This document shows positions 1 to 9,127 of a stretch of DNA of 64,000 nt, one piece after another. The position numbers and the translations under genes were made by a program. Source of the stretch: Achromobacter seleniivolatilans (GTDB taxonomy: Bacteria > Pseudomonadota > Gammaproteobacteria > Burkholderiales > Burkholderiaceae_B); NCBI RefSeq assembly GCF_030864005.1, contig NZ_CP132976.1, positions 1,488,001 to 1,552,000 of the forward strand, read 5' to 3'. Below the pieces are notes generated by a model. The model made no database searches. It was not told where the DNA came from and worked only from the letters and a program-made list of their open reading frames with translations. Each line of letters begins with the position of its first letter. Positions within the stretch are counted from its first letter, which is position 1.

Positions 1-24
1 GCGTTGCACGGCAGACTCGGCGGC

Positions 25-504
25 TCAGTTCAGACCCGCTTTGTCCAGGCCGTAGGCCACATCGGCGGAACCCGGAACGGTGCGGAACGCAACATTCAAG
101 CGGTTCCAGCCATTGATGCCGACAATCCTGAAGCTCAGATCCGAGATCTCGGATTCCGACAGTTCCGCGCGCACCGCTTCGTAGATCTCGTTGGGTACGC
201 CATGGGCGGGAAGGGTGGTCAACGCTTCCGTCCACGCCAGCGCGGCGCGTTCCCGCGCCGAAAACAGGGTCGACTCGCGCCAGATGGCCACGTGGTGCAG
301 GCGCAATTCGCGTTCACCATGCAGCTTGGATTCCTTGACGTGCATGTCCAGGCAAAAGCCGCATCCATTGATCTGTGATGCACGGATGTCTACCAGGTGG
401 CCAACTTCTTTGATGATGGGAACGTTCTTCATTGCCATGCTGAAGTCCAGATACTTCTTGGACAGCTCGGGCGACACGTTGAAGTAATTGACGCGCTGGC
501 TCAT
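25..504 (-). CDS. AhpD-like carboxymuconolactone decarboxylase family protein
   Basis: A 159-residue protein of the AhpD/CMD fold. The family signature is visible around residues 46-55, with a C48-x-x-C51 pair followed by a histidine at 55; in AhpD relatives this CxxC/His set carries out thiol-based peroxidase or disulfide-reductase chemistry. The open frame extends further upstream, but the first residues that look like family sequence start at the methionine at 504 (MSQRVNYF). The upstream extension would overlap the neighbouring kinase end and resembles no domain. It is a single gene next to an orphan sensor kinase on the same strand, with about 110 bp between them. The physiological substrate cannot be told from sequence; an alkyl hydroperoxide or general peroxide role is the family default. 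Confidence 0.85.
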   Translation of the reverse strand: MSQRVNYFNVSPELSKKYLDFSMAMKNVPIIKEVGHLVDIRASQINGCGFCLDMHVKESKLHGERELRLHHVAIWRESTLFSARERAALAWTEALTTLPAHGVPNEIYEAVRAELSESEISDLSFRIVGINGWNRLNVAFRTVPGSADVAYGLDKAGLN

Positions 505-616
505 AGGTCTACCTTGTGTATGTGCAGTGAAAGAGGAAAGAATCACAAGCACGAAGCATCGCTTAAGGTGGACTAGCGGAAAAGTGCCATAGACCGAATT
601 TTTGTATGGGCCATGA

Positions 617-1930
617 TTACGCCTGTTCAGTGTGGCCGGCACTCCATCGCAACACAAAGCGGGCGCCGCCCAGCGGACTGTCCCGCACATCAATACTGCC
701 CCCATGGCTGATGGCTACCCGTTTAACGATAGCCAGGCCCAGCCCCGCGCCACCCGTGCCCCGGTCGCGGCTTTCGTCTAAGCGGATGAAGGGTTCGAAT
801 ACCCGCTCTCGGTCACCCTCGGCGATGCCGCCGCCATCGTCGTCCACGATGAGTTCAAAGGCGCCATGGGCGGTCTGGGTCAGACTGATTTCTACCCGCT
901 GGCTGGCATAGCGCACGGCGTTTTGCACCAGATTCAGCAAGGCGCGGCTCATGTAGCGCGGATGCAGCTGCACATGGGCGGGATAACCGCCGCGCACCTG
1001 ACACGCGACGGCGCGCGACTCTGCCTGATGCGCGACCAGCGCCAACGCCTCGCCAAGCCAATCGCAGACATCTACGGTTTCGAGCCTGACGGAGTCGTCG
1101 CCGGGGCGCTCCAGCCGGGCATACACCAGCAGTTCGGCAACCATGGCTTCCAGCTCGGAGATGTCGGTACGCATGTCTTCCAGAATCTGGCCACGGCGCG
1201 GCAGGTATTGATCGTGGCCCAGCATGTCCACTTCAAACGATAGCCGCGCCAGGGGCGTACGCAGTTCGTGCGACACGGCGTTGGTCAGGCTGCGCTGGGT
1301 GTCGATCAGTGTGGCAATGCGTTCGGCCATCTGATTAAAGCTCTCGCCCACATGGCGAATGCCGGAAATCCGCGACAGGCGCACACGTACACTCATGTCG
1401 CCCTGGCCCATGCGCAGCGTGGCGTTGCGCAGCGCATCCAGGTCGCGCCAGATAGGCAGGGCCCAGACCAATAGCAAAATGACAGCCAGCAAGACGCTCA
1501 ATGCTGCCAAGGCCGACCACGTGATCCATCGTTCCATCGACGGTTCAACCGGCAGTCGCACATCGAGCCATTGCGGCGGATCGCCTGGCAGACGAGCCAG
1601 ATAAGTGTTGTAGTCGTCGCGCATGACGAAGCCGGTGCGGTCCAACTGCTGTTGCTCGGCAGGTGTCAGCGTCACCTCATCAGCCTTCAACAAGGTCAGG
1701 GCCAGGCCATAGTGAGGCTGAACCTCGTCCCGAATGTACGCCGCCCTATCTTGCGCCGGGACCGGGTCCAGGTCCTTGCGCAGCGCATACATCTGGCCAC
1801 GAACGGCCCGATACGACAAATCTGCGCTGAGTGATTCCAGGAAGTAGCCGAAGCTGATGTTGACCAGCTGCGCGGCGACGACATAGCCGATCGTCGCGAT
1901 CAGAAATACGCGGATGGCGAATTTAAGCAT
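617..1930 (-). CDS. RstB-like sensor histidine kinase, no partner regulator alongside
   Basis: A 437-residue membrane histidine kinase. Order: transmembrane helix about residues 7-27, periplasmic sensor about 28-135, second helix about 138-158, HAMP linker to about 210, HisKA with phospho-acceptor H221 in the SHELRTPLARL box, and a HATPase_c domain with DDDGGGI and GTGGAGLGLAI motifs near the C-terminus. The arrangement and motifs (EPFIRLDESRDRGTGG) are close to E. coli RstB. The start at 1930 (MLKFAIRV) was chosen because the first transmembrane helix follows directly; the upstream extension is low in family character. RstB normally sits beside the regulator RstA, but no receiver protein lies on either side here, so the partner must be encoded elsewhere. 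Confidence 0.88.
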   Translation of the reverse strand: MLKFAIRVFLIATIGYVVAAQLVNISFGYFLESLSADLSYRAVRGQMYALRKDLDPVPAQDRAAYIRDEVQPHYGLALTLLKADEVTLTPAEQQQLDRTGFVMRDDYNTYLARLPGDPPQWLDVRLPVEPSMERWITWSALAALSVLLAVILLLVWALPIWRDLDALRNATLRMGQGDMSVRVRLSRISGIRHVGESFNQMAERIATLIDTQRSLTNAVSHELRTPLARLSFEVDMLGHDQYLPRRGQILEDMRTDISELEAMVAELLVYARLERPGDDSVRLETVDVCDWLGEALALVAHQAESRAVACQVRGGYPAHVQLHPRYMSRALLNLVQNAVRYASQRVEISLTQTAHGAFELIVDDDGGGIAEGDRERVFEPFIRLDESRDRGTGGAGLGLAIVKRVAISHGGSIDVRDSPLGGARFVLRWSAGHTEQA

Positions 1931-2220
1931 GTGCCTTGCTGATGCCGGCGGCTTGGGGTCCACGCAGCACGGTGCGGGGGACGAAAGGGGCGGCAAGGAA
2001 CATTCGGCTACACCTCGGGAATTCGGCATGCTAGCGGCCATTTCTGCGGTAATTCGCTGCGATTTGTGTGGATTTTGTAAAGATTCTTATAGCGTTCCGC
2101 TGGCTAGCAAAAATCTAGCCGGCAGTCATCGCTATTGACCCGATTGAAACGTCGGCGCACCCCGGCTATAAGCATGAAGCAGGGGCGGAAATCCGGCGCC
2201 CCGTTTGCCGATGACGCCCC
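1931..2220. promoter_or_regulatory. Divergent intergenic region between kinase and chrA
   Basis: A 290-bp gap separates the divergent kinase and chromate transporter genes. It has one small perfect hairpin (arms GGCTAG/CTAGCC at 2102-2107 and 2115-2120, loop of seven A/T-rich bases) about 100 bp before chrA. No U-tract follows, so it is not an obvious terminator. Both promoters must lie here but none could be assigned with confidence. Confidence 0.4.
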
Positions 2221-3477
2221 ATGCCGCACCCGCCCCCCCACGATGAATCTGTCGCCAGCAAACCCGCCACATACGAGCGCGCGGAGGCCGGCCGGGGCTC
2301 CTGTCTGGAAGTCTTTCTGATTTTCCTGCGGCTTGGCCTGACGTCCTTCGGAGGCCCGGTCGCCCATCTGGGGTACTTCCGCACCGAATTTGTGGATCGC
2401 AGGCATTGGCTGGACGACTACGCCTTTTCGGACCTGGTGGCACTGTGTCAATTCCTGCCGGGTCCGGCCAGCAGTCAGGTAGGAATGGCAATTGGCCTGC
2501 GGCGAGCAGGCTGGGCAGGGATGGCAGCGGCGTGGCTGGCTTTTACGCTGCCGTCCGCGCTGGCGCTGATCGGCTTTGCGCTGGGGCTTGCGCACTTTGG
2601 GTGGTTATCAGGCTCTTCGGTCATCCATGGCTTGAAAATTGCGGCAGTGGCTATCGTTGCGCAGGCAGTGTGGGGCATGGGCCGGTCGCTATGCCCAGAC
2701 CGTCCGCGGGCAGGCCTGGCGGTGGCTGCGGCCTTGATCTGCGTGTTGTTGCCCACCAGCTTGGCGCAGGCGGGGGCAATCCTGCTGGGGGCCGCTGTGG
2801 GTGCCGCCACGTTGCAATTGCCGCCCCGGCCCATTCTGGCCAATCGCATGCCAGGCGCTTCGCGGCGCGAGGGCTATATCGCGTTAGCCGTTTTTATCGC
2901 TTTGCTGGCCGGTCTGCCGCTGTGGGCATCCCTGGCAGACACCGTGCTGGCGGATCAGGTTTGGGGCTTTTATCGCGCTGGCGCCTTGGTGTTTGGCGGC
3001 GGGCATGTCGTACTGCCACTGCTAGAGACCGCAACAGCTGCTGGCGGCATGATTTCGGAGGCCGACTTTCTGGCAGGTTACGGCGCAGCGCAGGCGATGC
3101 CGGGTCCTTTGTTTTCGTTTGCCGCATTTCTGGGCGCCATGTCACCGGGTCCGCTGACGGGATGGTGGGGCGGGTTGGCGCTATTGGTCGTGATCTTCCT
3201 GCCGGGCGCGCTGCTGCTCGCAGCCGCCTTGCCGTTCTGGGAAAGCCTGCGCCGCCGGCCCGGCGTGCGCAATATGATCGCTGGCGTCAATGCCAGTGTG
3301 GTCGGCATCTTGCTGGCCGCGTTTTATGACCCCGTCTGGACCCATGCCATTTTGGGCAAGACCGATTTCGGCCTTGCCCTGTTGCTCTTTGCGTTGCTGG
3401 TGTATGCGCGGTGGTCCCCCGTGTGGGTCGTGGCGCTGGCGGCGGCGGGGGGCTGGGCGTTGGGTTGGCTGGCCTAG
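2221..3477 (+). CDS. chrA: ChrA family chromate transporter
   Basis: A 418-residue inner-membrane protein of the long (two-domain) CHR family, which exports chromate by a chemiosmotic mechanism. The N-terminal repeat shows the hallmark RLGLTSFGGPVAHLGYF around residues 37-53 and the FLPGPASSQ segment around 79-87. The second repeat has the equivalent GALVFGGGHVVLPLLE and AQAMPGPLFSFAAFLGA motifs. The domain pair gives roughly ten to twelve membrane segments. No ChrB or other chromate-resistance regulator is adjacent, so it stands alone. Its last four bases overlap the convergent enoyl-CoA hydratase gene. Some CHR proteins do not confer chromate resistance; sulfate or another oxyanion remains possible. 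Confidence 0.9.
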   Translation: MPHPPPHDESVASKPATYERAEAGRGSCLEVFLIFLRLGLTSFGGPVAHLGYFRTEFVDRRHWLDDYAFSDLVALCQFLPGPASSQVGMAIGLRRAGWAGMAAAWLAFTLPSALALIGFALGLAHFGWLSGSSVIHGLKIAAVAIVAQAVWGMGRSLCPDRPRAGLAVAAALICVLLPTSLAQAGAILLGAAVGAATLQLPPRPILANRMPGASRREGYIALAVFIALLAGLPLWASLADTVLADQVWGFYRAGALVFGGGHVVLPLLETATAAGGMISEADFLAGYGAAQAMPGPLFSFAAFLGAMSPGPLTGWWGGLALLVVIFLPGALLLAAALPFWESLRRRPGVRNMIAGVNASVVGILLAAFYDPVWTHAILGKTDFGLALLLFALLVYARWSPVWVVALAAAGGWALGWLA

Positions 3478-4280
3478 GACTGCCAGCGGGGCGCGCGTTT
3501 TTGCAGGAATGCGTCGATGCCTTCGCTGGCGTCGGCTTCCATCATGTTGCGTGCCATGACGTCACCCGCGTAGTCATAGGCATCGGCCAGGTCCATCTGC
3601 CTTTGCTTATAGAACATGCGCTTGCCATACCGGATGGCCGACGGGCTTTTCGACAGAATGTCGCCCGCCAAGGCGCGCACCCGCGCATCCAGATCGGATT
3701 CCGGCACCGCGTGGTTGATCAGGCCCCAATCCACGGCTTGGGCCGCATCAATGAACTTGGCGGTCACCAGCATTTCAAACGCGCGCTTGGCCGACACATT
3801 GCGGCTCAAGGCAACGGCGGGCGTCGAGCAAAAGAGCCCAACATTGATGCCGGACACGGCGAACCTGGCGGTGTCCGCCGCAACAGCCAGGTCGCAGCTG
3901 GCGACCAGCTGGCATCCCGCCGCTGTGGCGATGCCCTGGACTTTGGCGATAACGGGCACGGGCAGCGCCTGTAGACCCTGCATGACGCTGCCGCACTTGC
4001 GGAACAACTCGCGGTAATAATCCAGCGATGGCTGGCTGCGCATTTCGCGCAGATCGTGGCCGGCACAAAAGGCGCGGCCTGCTGATTCCAGCACCACGCA
4101 ACGCACGTCGGGGTCGCTTGCCAAGGCGTCAATCTCGTGTTGCAGCGCGGCCAACAAACCTTCGGATAAGGCATTGAATTGGGACGGACGATTCATGCGC
4201 AGCGTGACAACGCCGTTTTCGGCGTTGCGCAACAGCAAAGACGTATCCGCCGACGGAGCAGATGCAGGTTCCACAGCCAT
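3474..4280 (-). CDS. Enoyl-CoA hydratase/isomerase family protein (ECHDC3-like)
   Basis: A 268-residue crotonase-fold enzyme. The oxyanion-hole segments are recognisable as AGHDLREM in the first half and the GIATAAGCQLVASCDLAVAA stretch that follows. The sequence VSGINVGLFCSTPAVAL resembles ECHDC3-type enoyl-CoA hydratases. The start at 4280 is chosen because a GGAGG-type ribosome binding site lies directly before this ATG; the open frame upstream has no such signal. The reaction is presumably addition of water to a trans-2-enoyl-CoA, but crotonases vary widely in substrate and reaction. It is followed by no same-strand gene and is preceded by a same-strand LysR gene 60 bp away. Confidence 0.85.
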   Translation of the reverse strand: MAVEPASAPSADTSLLLRNAENGVVTLRMNRPSQFNALSEGLLAALQHEIDALASDPDVRCVVLESAGRAFCAGHDLREMRSQPSLDYYRELFRKCGSVMQGLQALPVPVIAKVQGIATAAGCQLVASCDLAVAADTARFAVSGINVGLFCSTPAVALSRNVSAKRAFEMLVTAKFIDAAQAVDWGLINHAVPESDLDARVRALAGDILSKSPSAIRYGKRMFYKQRQMDLADAYDYAGDVMARNMMEADASEGIDAFLQKRAPRWQS

Positions 4281-4340
4281 GTCACCTCCAGGAAGAGAGT
4301 TTTTGGATACTAGCGCAAGCGAGTCCACCGGGTGCGCGGG

Positions 4341-5273
4341 TCAATCCGTTTTTGCGGTTGGCGGCATGGGTGCCAGCGCGTCAGTCATCAAGGTTCGCAG
4401 CCAGCACAATCCGGCATCTGCGTCCTCGCGCTCGTGCCACAGCATTTCAAAGTTCAGGGGAGCGATGGGAAAGGGCGCCTGCGTGATTGCAAGCCCCTGC
4501 GCGGCGGTGTCGCTGACTGCGCGCTTTGCCACCGTCAACACCAAATCGGTGCCCCGCAGCACGGTAGCAGCGGCTGCCCAATGCGGCAGCCGCAGTGCGA
4601 CGCGGCGGGACCGCCCCGTCTTGGCCAAGGCAGCATCCACTTCGCCTGCGCGCTGATCCGCCCCTGCTGCGACCAGCACGTGCGGACGCTCCAGATATTG
4701 CTCGAACGTCAGCGGCTCTGCGCCATTTTCGGCCGCATCCACGACGCAAACAAAGGTCTCTTCAAATAGGATTTGCCGCCGGATGACGGCGGGCGTTTCC
4801 CCAAAGACCGCGAACGCCAGGTCCAGTTGCCCGTCCGCGACTCCGGCAATCATTGCGCTGCGGCTGCCGGACGTGACCTCTACGTCAGTGCCCGGGGCGT
4901 CGCGACGCAAGCCTCGCATAAGCTCAGGCAACACCACCGACGCGCCATAGTCGGACATGGCCAGCCGGAAGACGCGTCGGCTGGTCGCGGGATCGAACAC
5001 AGCGCCAGACAGCAGGCGGCGCACCTGGGCCAATACGTCTTGCAGCGGGGATTCCAGCGCCAAGGCATAGGGGGTGGGGCGCAGCCCGCCCCGGGTTCGC
5101 TCAAACAGCGGATCGGCCAACAACGCACGCAGTCTGCCCAGAGCATGGCTGACCGCCGGCTGGCTCAGGTGCAGCCGTCCGGCGGCGCGCGTTAGATGAC
5201 GTTCATGTAGCAGCGCATCCAGGACCACCAGCAGATTCAGGTCCACGGCTCTTAGATTATTCGTTTGCTGCAT
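4341..5273 (-). CDS. LysR-family transcriptional regulator
   Basis: A 310-residue regulator. The N-terminal winged helix-turn-helix occupies about residues 9-68 and includes the typical LTRAAGRLHLSQPAVSHALGRLR recognition region followed by DPLFERTRGGLRPT. The remainder is a periplasmic-binding-like effector domain from about residue 95, beginning near FRLAMSDYGASVVLPELM, as in the NodD/LinR-like subgroup. It is divergent from the YdcZ-type exporter gene at 5353 with an 80-bp shared promoter region. By the usual LysR layout it probably controls that gene and itself; the effector is unknown. Confidence 0.9.
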   Translation of the reverse strand: MQQTNNLRAVDLNLLVVLDALLHERHLTRAAGRLHLSQPAVSHALGRLRALLADPLFERTRGGLRPTPYALALESPLQDVLAQVRRLLSGAVFDPATSRRVFRLAMSDYGASVVLPELMRGLRRDAPGTDVEVTSGSRSAMIAGVADGQLDLAFAVFGETPAVIRRQILFEETFVCVVDAAENGAEPLTFEQYLERPHVLVAAGADQRAGEVDAALAKTGRSRRVALRLPHWAAAATVLRGTDLVLTVAKRAVSDTAAQGLAITQAPFPIAPLNFEMLWHEREDADAGLCWLRTLMTDALAPMPPTAKTD

Positions 5274-5352
5274 GTTGAATAGACAATCTTCGAATTGGAG
5301 TCAAAGGTTCGTGAATAAGAGAATACCTTTAACCCCGAATTGGAGGATAAAC

Positions 5353-5826
5353 ATGAACTCAGCAACACTCTTCGCCATTCCCGCCGCCATCATTGCTGGC
5401 GCGCTGGTACCGATACAGGCAGGCGCCAATGCGGCTTTGGGGCGCAATCTGGGCCACCCTTTGTGGGCCACGATGGCGTCGCTTGCGATCAGCGCGGTTG
5501 CGGCCATGATCGTGATGGCGCTGTTGCGCGTGCCCGCTCCCTCTTTTGCCGAGCTCGGCAAGTTGCCGTGGTGGGGCTGGACGGGCGGCGTGGCGGGCGT
5601 GTTCTACATCACCGCCGGGCTGATCCTGGCGCCGCGTCTGGGCGCAGGCGCTTTCCTGGCGGCCGTGATCGCTGGGCAGATGCTTGCCGCGCTGGTGCTG
5701 GACCGCTACGCGCTGGTGGGATTCCTGGGCAGCGCCATGAACCCCGGACGCCTGGCTGGCGCAGCGTTGATCATGGGCGGCGCATTGTTAATGCATCTGT
5801 CCACGGCGCCCCGCGCACCGGCCTGA
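5353..5826 (+). CDS. DMT-superfamily exporter of the YdcZ/DUF606 type
   Basis: A 157-residue integral membrane protein with about five hydrophobic segments. The N-terminal stretch containing PIQAGANAALGR is characteristic of the DUF606/YdcZ family of small putative exporters. The start at 5353 is fixed by a strong GGAGGATAAAC ribosome binding site immediately before the ATG; an earlier in-frame start at 5272 overlaps the divergent regulator and lacks this. The gene lies opposite a LysR regulator, the classic arrangement for effector-controlled efflux. Substrate unknown. Confidence 0.85.
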   Translation: MNSATLFAIPAAIIAGALVPIQAGANAALGRNLGHPLWATMASLAISAVAAMIVMALLRVPAPSFAELGKLPWWGWTGGVAGVFYITAGLILAPRLGAGAFLAAVIAGQMLAALVLDRYALVGFLGSAMNPGRLAGAALIMGGALLMHLSTAPRAPA

Positions 5827-5846
5827 CGGCACGGCGGGACTCAGGA

Positions 5847-7043
5847 TCAACCCGCGAGCCGGCGCGCCATGCCCGCCGACAGGCAAAGCAGCGGTGCCAC
5901 AATGACTGCGCCCACCAGGGCCATCGCGGCCTGCGGCGACATGCCGCTATCGAGCAGCAAGGTCGCAATGATGGCCGAACCGCTCATCTGGAACAGGCCG
6001 TATACGGCGGCAGCGGTGCCCGCTCGTTCCGCGAATGGTTCCAGCGCCAGACTCAGGCCGGAGCCCAGCGCCAACGAGAATCCGACCGTCAACACGGCTA
6101 CCGGCAACATGAAGATCCAGGCGGACAGCGGTGCCCACAACCAGGCTGCCGCGTGCATTGCTGACGCCAGCAGCAAGGCCGCCATGCCGACGCGCACCAT
6201 GGTGTGGCGGCCAAAGCGGGAAATAAAAGCGGGCGCCAGGAAGAAGGCCGCGATGTTGATCGCCGCGTTGCCGCCAAACCAGGCAGAAAATCCCAGTTCG
6301 GAGTACCCCAGCTGTTGCACGAGCACGACCGGCGCGGCCGACACAAACACCAGGATCATCGCCATTCCGGCCATGCCAAACATGGCAAAGTACAGGAAGC
6401 GGCCGCTGGCCACGATGGGCTGGTAGCGGCGCAAACTGTAGAGCGCGCCTCTAGGCTTAGTTGGCGCGGCGCGGGTTTCTTCAAAGCGGCGCGCAAGCAA
6501 GCCGGCCAGCGCCAGCGCAAACAGCACCATGAAGATAAAGGTGCTGCGCCATCCCGCATGCACGGCCAGGACCCCGCCAAGCATCGGCGCCAAGGCCGGA
6601 ACTGAGCACAACGCGCCATTCAGATAACTATAAACACGCGCGCCTGCGGCTGGGCTGAAGCAATCTCGTACGGCTGCGAATGCCACCAAAGAGGCCGAGC
6701 ATGCGCCCAGGCCTTGCAGAATGCGGGCGGCATAAAACACGTCCAATGAGGATGCCGCCGCGCCCAGCGCCGATCCGGCCAGATAGGCCAGTGCGCCGCC
6801 TAGCGCGACCGGACGTCGACCGTAGCGGTCAGCCAGCGGGCCGATCAGCATCTGCCCCAAACCGACAGAAAAAATGAACAGCGTAATGCTGGCTTGCAAT
6901 GCGCTGATGGGCTGCCCGAAGTCGCGGGCCATGACGGGCAGAGAGGGCAGATAGATGTCGATGGCCATCGGCGTCAGCGTGACCAATCCCATCAAGAGAC
7001 CGATCAGCCAGCGTTGGCCTCGGGAAGATAAAGCAGACTTCAT
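5847..7043 (-). CDS. MFS multidrug exporter, Bcr/CflA subfamily
   Basis: About 398 residues with twelve hydrophobic segments. Hallmarks of the Bcr/CflA family of drug:H+ antiporters are the TM1 motif TPMAIDIYLPSLPVMARDF and the loop 2-3 motif GPLADRYGRRPVALGG (MFS motif A). The start is uncertain: in-frame ATGs exist at 7091, 7061 and 7043. The last is preferred because it gives the usual short cytoplasmic N-terminus before TM1. The 3' end lies 20 bp from the convergent exporter gene. Likely an inner-membrane drug or metabolite efflux pump. Confidence 0.85.
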   Translation of the reverse strand: MKSALSSRGQRWLIGLLMGLVTLTPMAIDIYLPSLPVMARDFGQPISALQASITLFIFSVGLGQMLIGPLADRYGRRPVALGGALAYLAGSALGAAASSLDVFYAARILQGLGACSASLVAFAAVRDCFSPAAGARVYSYLNGALCSVPALAPMLGGVLAVHAGWRSTFIFMVLFALALAGLLARRFEETRAAPTKPRGALYSLRRYQPIVASGRFLYFAMFGMAGMAMILVFVSAAPVVLVQQLGYSELGFSAWFGGNAAINIAAFFLAPAFISRFGRHTMVRVGMAALLLASAMHAAAWLWAPLSAWIFMLPVAVLTVGFSLALGSGLSLALEPFAERAGTAAAVYGLFQMSGSAIIATLLLDSGMSPQAAMALVGAVIVAPLLCLSAGMARRLAG

Positions 7044-7153
7044 TGCAGACTCTGGGCGCATGCGCACCCGGGAAAACCCGATATTATCCATGAATGGGCC
7101 GGCCTAATGCCAGACAGCAATCGAATGGGCCGGGGCGCGTAGAATATTTTCGT

Positions 7154-7477
7154 ATGAACACACCTGCATTTCGTCCGCGCATCGTCATTCTTTACTGCAC
7201 ACAATGCCAATGGCTGTTGCGTGCCGGCTGGATGGCGCAAGAACTGTTGTCCACGTTTTCGACCGACTTGGGCGAAGTGGTTTTGCAACCGGGCACGGGC
7301 GGAATATTCCAGATCACCTACAACGGCGAGCTGATTTGGGACCGCAAGAGCGATGGCGGCTTTCCCGAAGCCAAGGTGCTTAAGCAACGAGTGCGAGACC
7401 GGCTGGACCCTGGCCGTCCGCTCGGTCACATCGATGGACATACTGCCGTCGGCGGGCCAATTGTGCCCGATGCCTAG
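7154..7477 (+). CDS. SelT/SelW/SelH-like (Rdx) family thioredoxin-fold protein
   Basis: A 107-residue protein with the CxxC redox motif C15-T-Q-C18 at the end of the first beta-strand (IVILYCTQCQW), a GGIFQITYNGELIWDRKSDGGFPE core and a KVLKQRVRD helix. This matches the selenoprotein W-like Rdx family, here with cysteine rather than selenocysteine. Members are presumed thiol oxidoreductases with unknown physiological partners. The start at 7154 fits the start of the fold; upstream in-frame sequence is intergenic in character. The gene is divergent from the MFS exporter. Confidence 0.85.
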   Translation: MNTPAFRPRIVILYCTQCQWLLRAGWMAQELLSTFSTDLGEVVLQPGTGGIFQITYNGELIWDRKSDGGFPEAKVLKQRVRDRLDPGRPLGHIDGHTAVGGPIVPDA

Positions 7478-7494
7478 CTGGCAGCCATCACGCG

Positions 7495-7524
7495 AAAAAA
7501 GGCCGGTCCCTTGCGAGACCGGCC
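7495..7524 (-). terminator. Rho-independent terminator after tctA
   Basis: Perfect 8-bp stem GGCCGGTC/GACCGGCC (7517-7524 and 7501-7508) with an 8-base loop. On the minus strand it is followed by six T residues (7500-7495). It lies about 70 bp past the tctA stop codon and fits termination of the tctBA transcript. Confidence 0.85.
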
Positions 7525-7594
7525 AAAGCAGCACTACTCATTAATGCGGTGACCGATGCGTGTGCAGCCGCTTATCCGGTCAGGCGATGGACGA

Positions 7595-9124
7595 TCAAGC
7601 CGCCGATCGCGCTTGTAGCAAGGCTTCCCGGCTCTTATTGCGTTGGCGCACGGCGGACACAATCAGCAGGGCGATCAGCGCCACGCACGCCAGGATGAAT
7701 CCCAGGCTGATGGGCCGCGTGACGAAGATGGATAGTTCACCGCGCGACAGCAGCAGCGCGCGACGGAAGTTTTCTTCCACCATCGGCCCCAGCACAAAGC
7801 CCAGCAGCAGCGGCGCAGGTTCAAACCGCAGCCGTATCAGCGCATAACCCGCCGCGCCAAACACCGTCACCATGGCTACATCGAACAGGTTGTTGTTTGT
7901 GCTGTAGACCCCCACGCACACAAAGAACAGTGCGGCCGGGAACAGGTAGCGGAAAGGCACGGTCAGCATGCGCACCCACATGCCGATCAGCGGCAGGTTC
8001 AACAGCAGCAACAGCACGTTGCCGACCCAGAAGCTGGCGATCAGCCCCCAGAACATGTCGGCGTGTTCGATCATCATCTGCGGACCCGGCTGAATCCCGT
8101 GAATGATAAGCGCGCCCAGCATCAGCGCCATCACCGGGTCGCCAGGAATACCCAGGCTCATGGTCGGGATGAAGCTGGTCTGCGTCGACGCGCTGGTGGC
8201 CGCTTCCGGCCCTGCGATGCCTTCAATGGCGCCACGGCCAAAGCGGCGCGGATCACGCGCCACTTTCTTTTCCACCGCATACGAAATGAACGACGCGATG
8301 GTCGGGCCGGTACCCGGCAGGATGCCGAATGCCGCACCGATTGCCGTGCCGCGCACCAGTGCACCGCGAGACTGTTTGATATCGCCGGCTTCGGGCCGCA
8401 TGGACTTCATGCTGATCTCGCCGGTCGTGATCTTGGTGTCGCCGCCGATGCGGTTGATGTTCTTCAGGAAGTCCGCCACGCCGAACAGGCCCATGGCCAA
8501 CGCCACAATCTGCAAGCCATCGGACAATTCCAGAATGCCGAAGTGAAAGCGCATCGTGCCGGTGTTGACGTCAGTGCCGACCACTCCAAGCAGCAGACCC
8601 ACGACGACCATCGCCACGCCCTTGATCGCCGAACCCTTTGCCAAGGTGGCGCCGGCCAGCAAGCCCAGCATCATCATGGAAAAGTACTCGGCCGGACCGA
8701 ACTTGAAGGCCACGTCCACCAGCATCGGCGAAAACAGAATCATCGCCAGAATGCCTACTGATGCGCCGCAGAACGACGAGAACATCAGCATGAAAAGCGC
8801 CGATCCCGCTTTGCCATTGCGGGCCAGCGGATTGCCGTCCAGGCAAGCCACCGCATGCGAGGCCGTGCCAGGCAGGTTCAGCATGATCGACGTAATACCG
8901 CCTCCATACTGCGAGCCGTAATAGATGCCGGACAACATCACCAGCGCCGCCGTCGGCGTCATCGTGTAGGTCAGCGGCAACAGAATCGAGATGGCTGCCA
9001 GCACGCCCATGCCCGGCAGCACGCCGATCAGGTTGCCCATGAACACGCCAAACACGGCCCACATCAGGTTATCCAGCGCGAAAGCGACGGAAAACCCATG
9101 CATCAGGTTATTGAAGATATCCAT
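7595..9124 (-). CDS. tctA: Tripartite tricarboxylate transporter, large permease subunit TctA
   Basis: A 509-residue, roughly twelve-helix membrane protein of the TctA family. Family motifs are GNLIGVLPGMGVLAAISILLP near the N-terminus, SGIYYGSQYGGGITSIMLN with PGTASHAVACLDG, and a second GILPGTGPTIASFISYA copy around residues 270-287. It transports citrate or another carboxylate together with TctB and a periplasmic TctC/Bug binding protein. It lies three bases downstream of tctB in the same transcript and is followed by a strong terminator. No binding-protein gene is next to it, so the ligand is not predictable. Confidence 0.93.
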   Translation of the reverse strand: MDIFNNLMHGFSVAFALDNLMWAVFGVFMGNLIGVLPGMGVLAAISILLPLTYTMTPTAALVMLSGIYYGSQYGGGITSIMLNLPGTASHAVACLDGNPLARNGKAGSALFMLMFSSFCGASVGILAMILFSPMLVDVAFKFGPAEYFSMMMLGLLAGATLAKGSAIKGVAMVVVGLLLGVVGTDVNTGTMRFHFGILELSDGLQIVALAMGLFGVADFLKNINRIGGDTKITTGEISMKSMRPEAGDIKQSRGALVRGTAIGAAFGILPGTGPTIASFISYAVEKKVARDPRRFGRGAIEGIAGPEAATSASTQTSFIPTMSLGIPGDPVMALMLGALIIHGIQPGPQMMIEHADMFWGLIASFWVGNVLLLLLNLPLIGMWVRMLTVPFRYLFPAALFFVCVGVYSTNNNLFDVAMVTVFGAAGYALIRLRFEPAPLLLGFVLGPMVEENFRRALLLSRGELSIFVTRPISLGFILACVALIALLIVSAVRQRNKSREALLQARSAA

Positions 9125-9127
9125 GGA

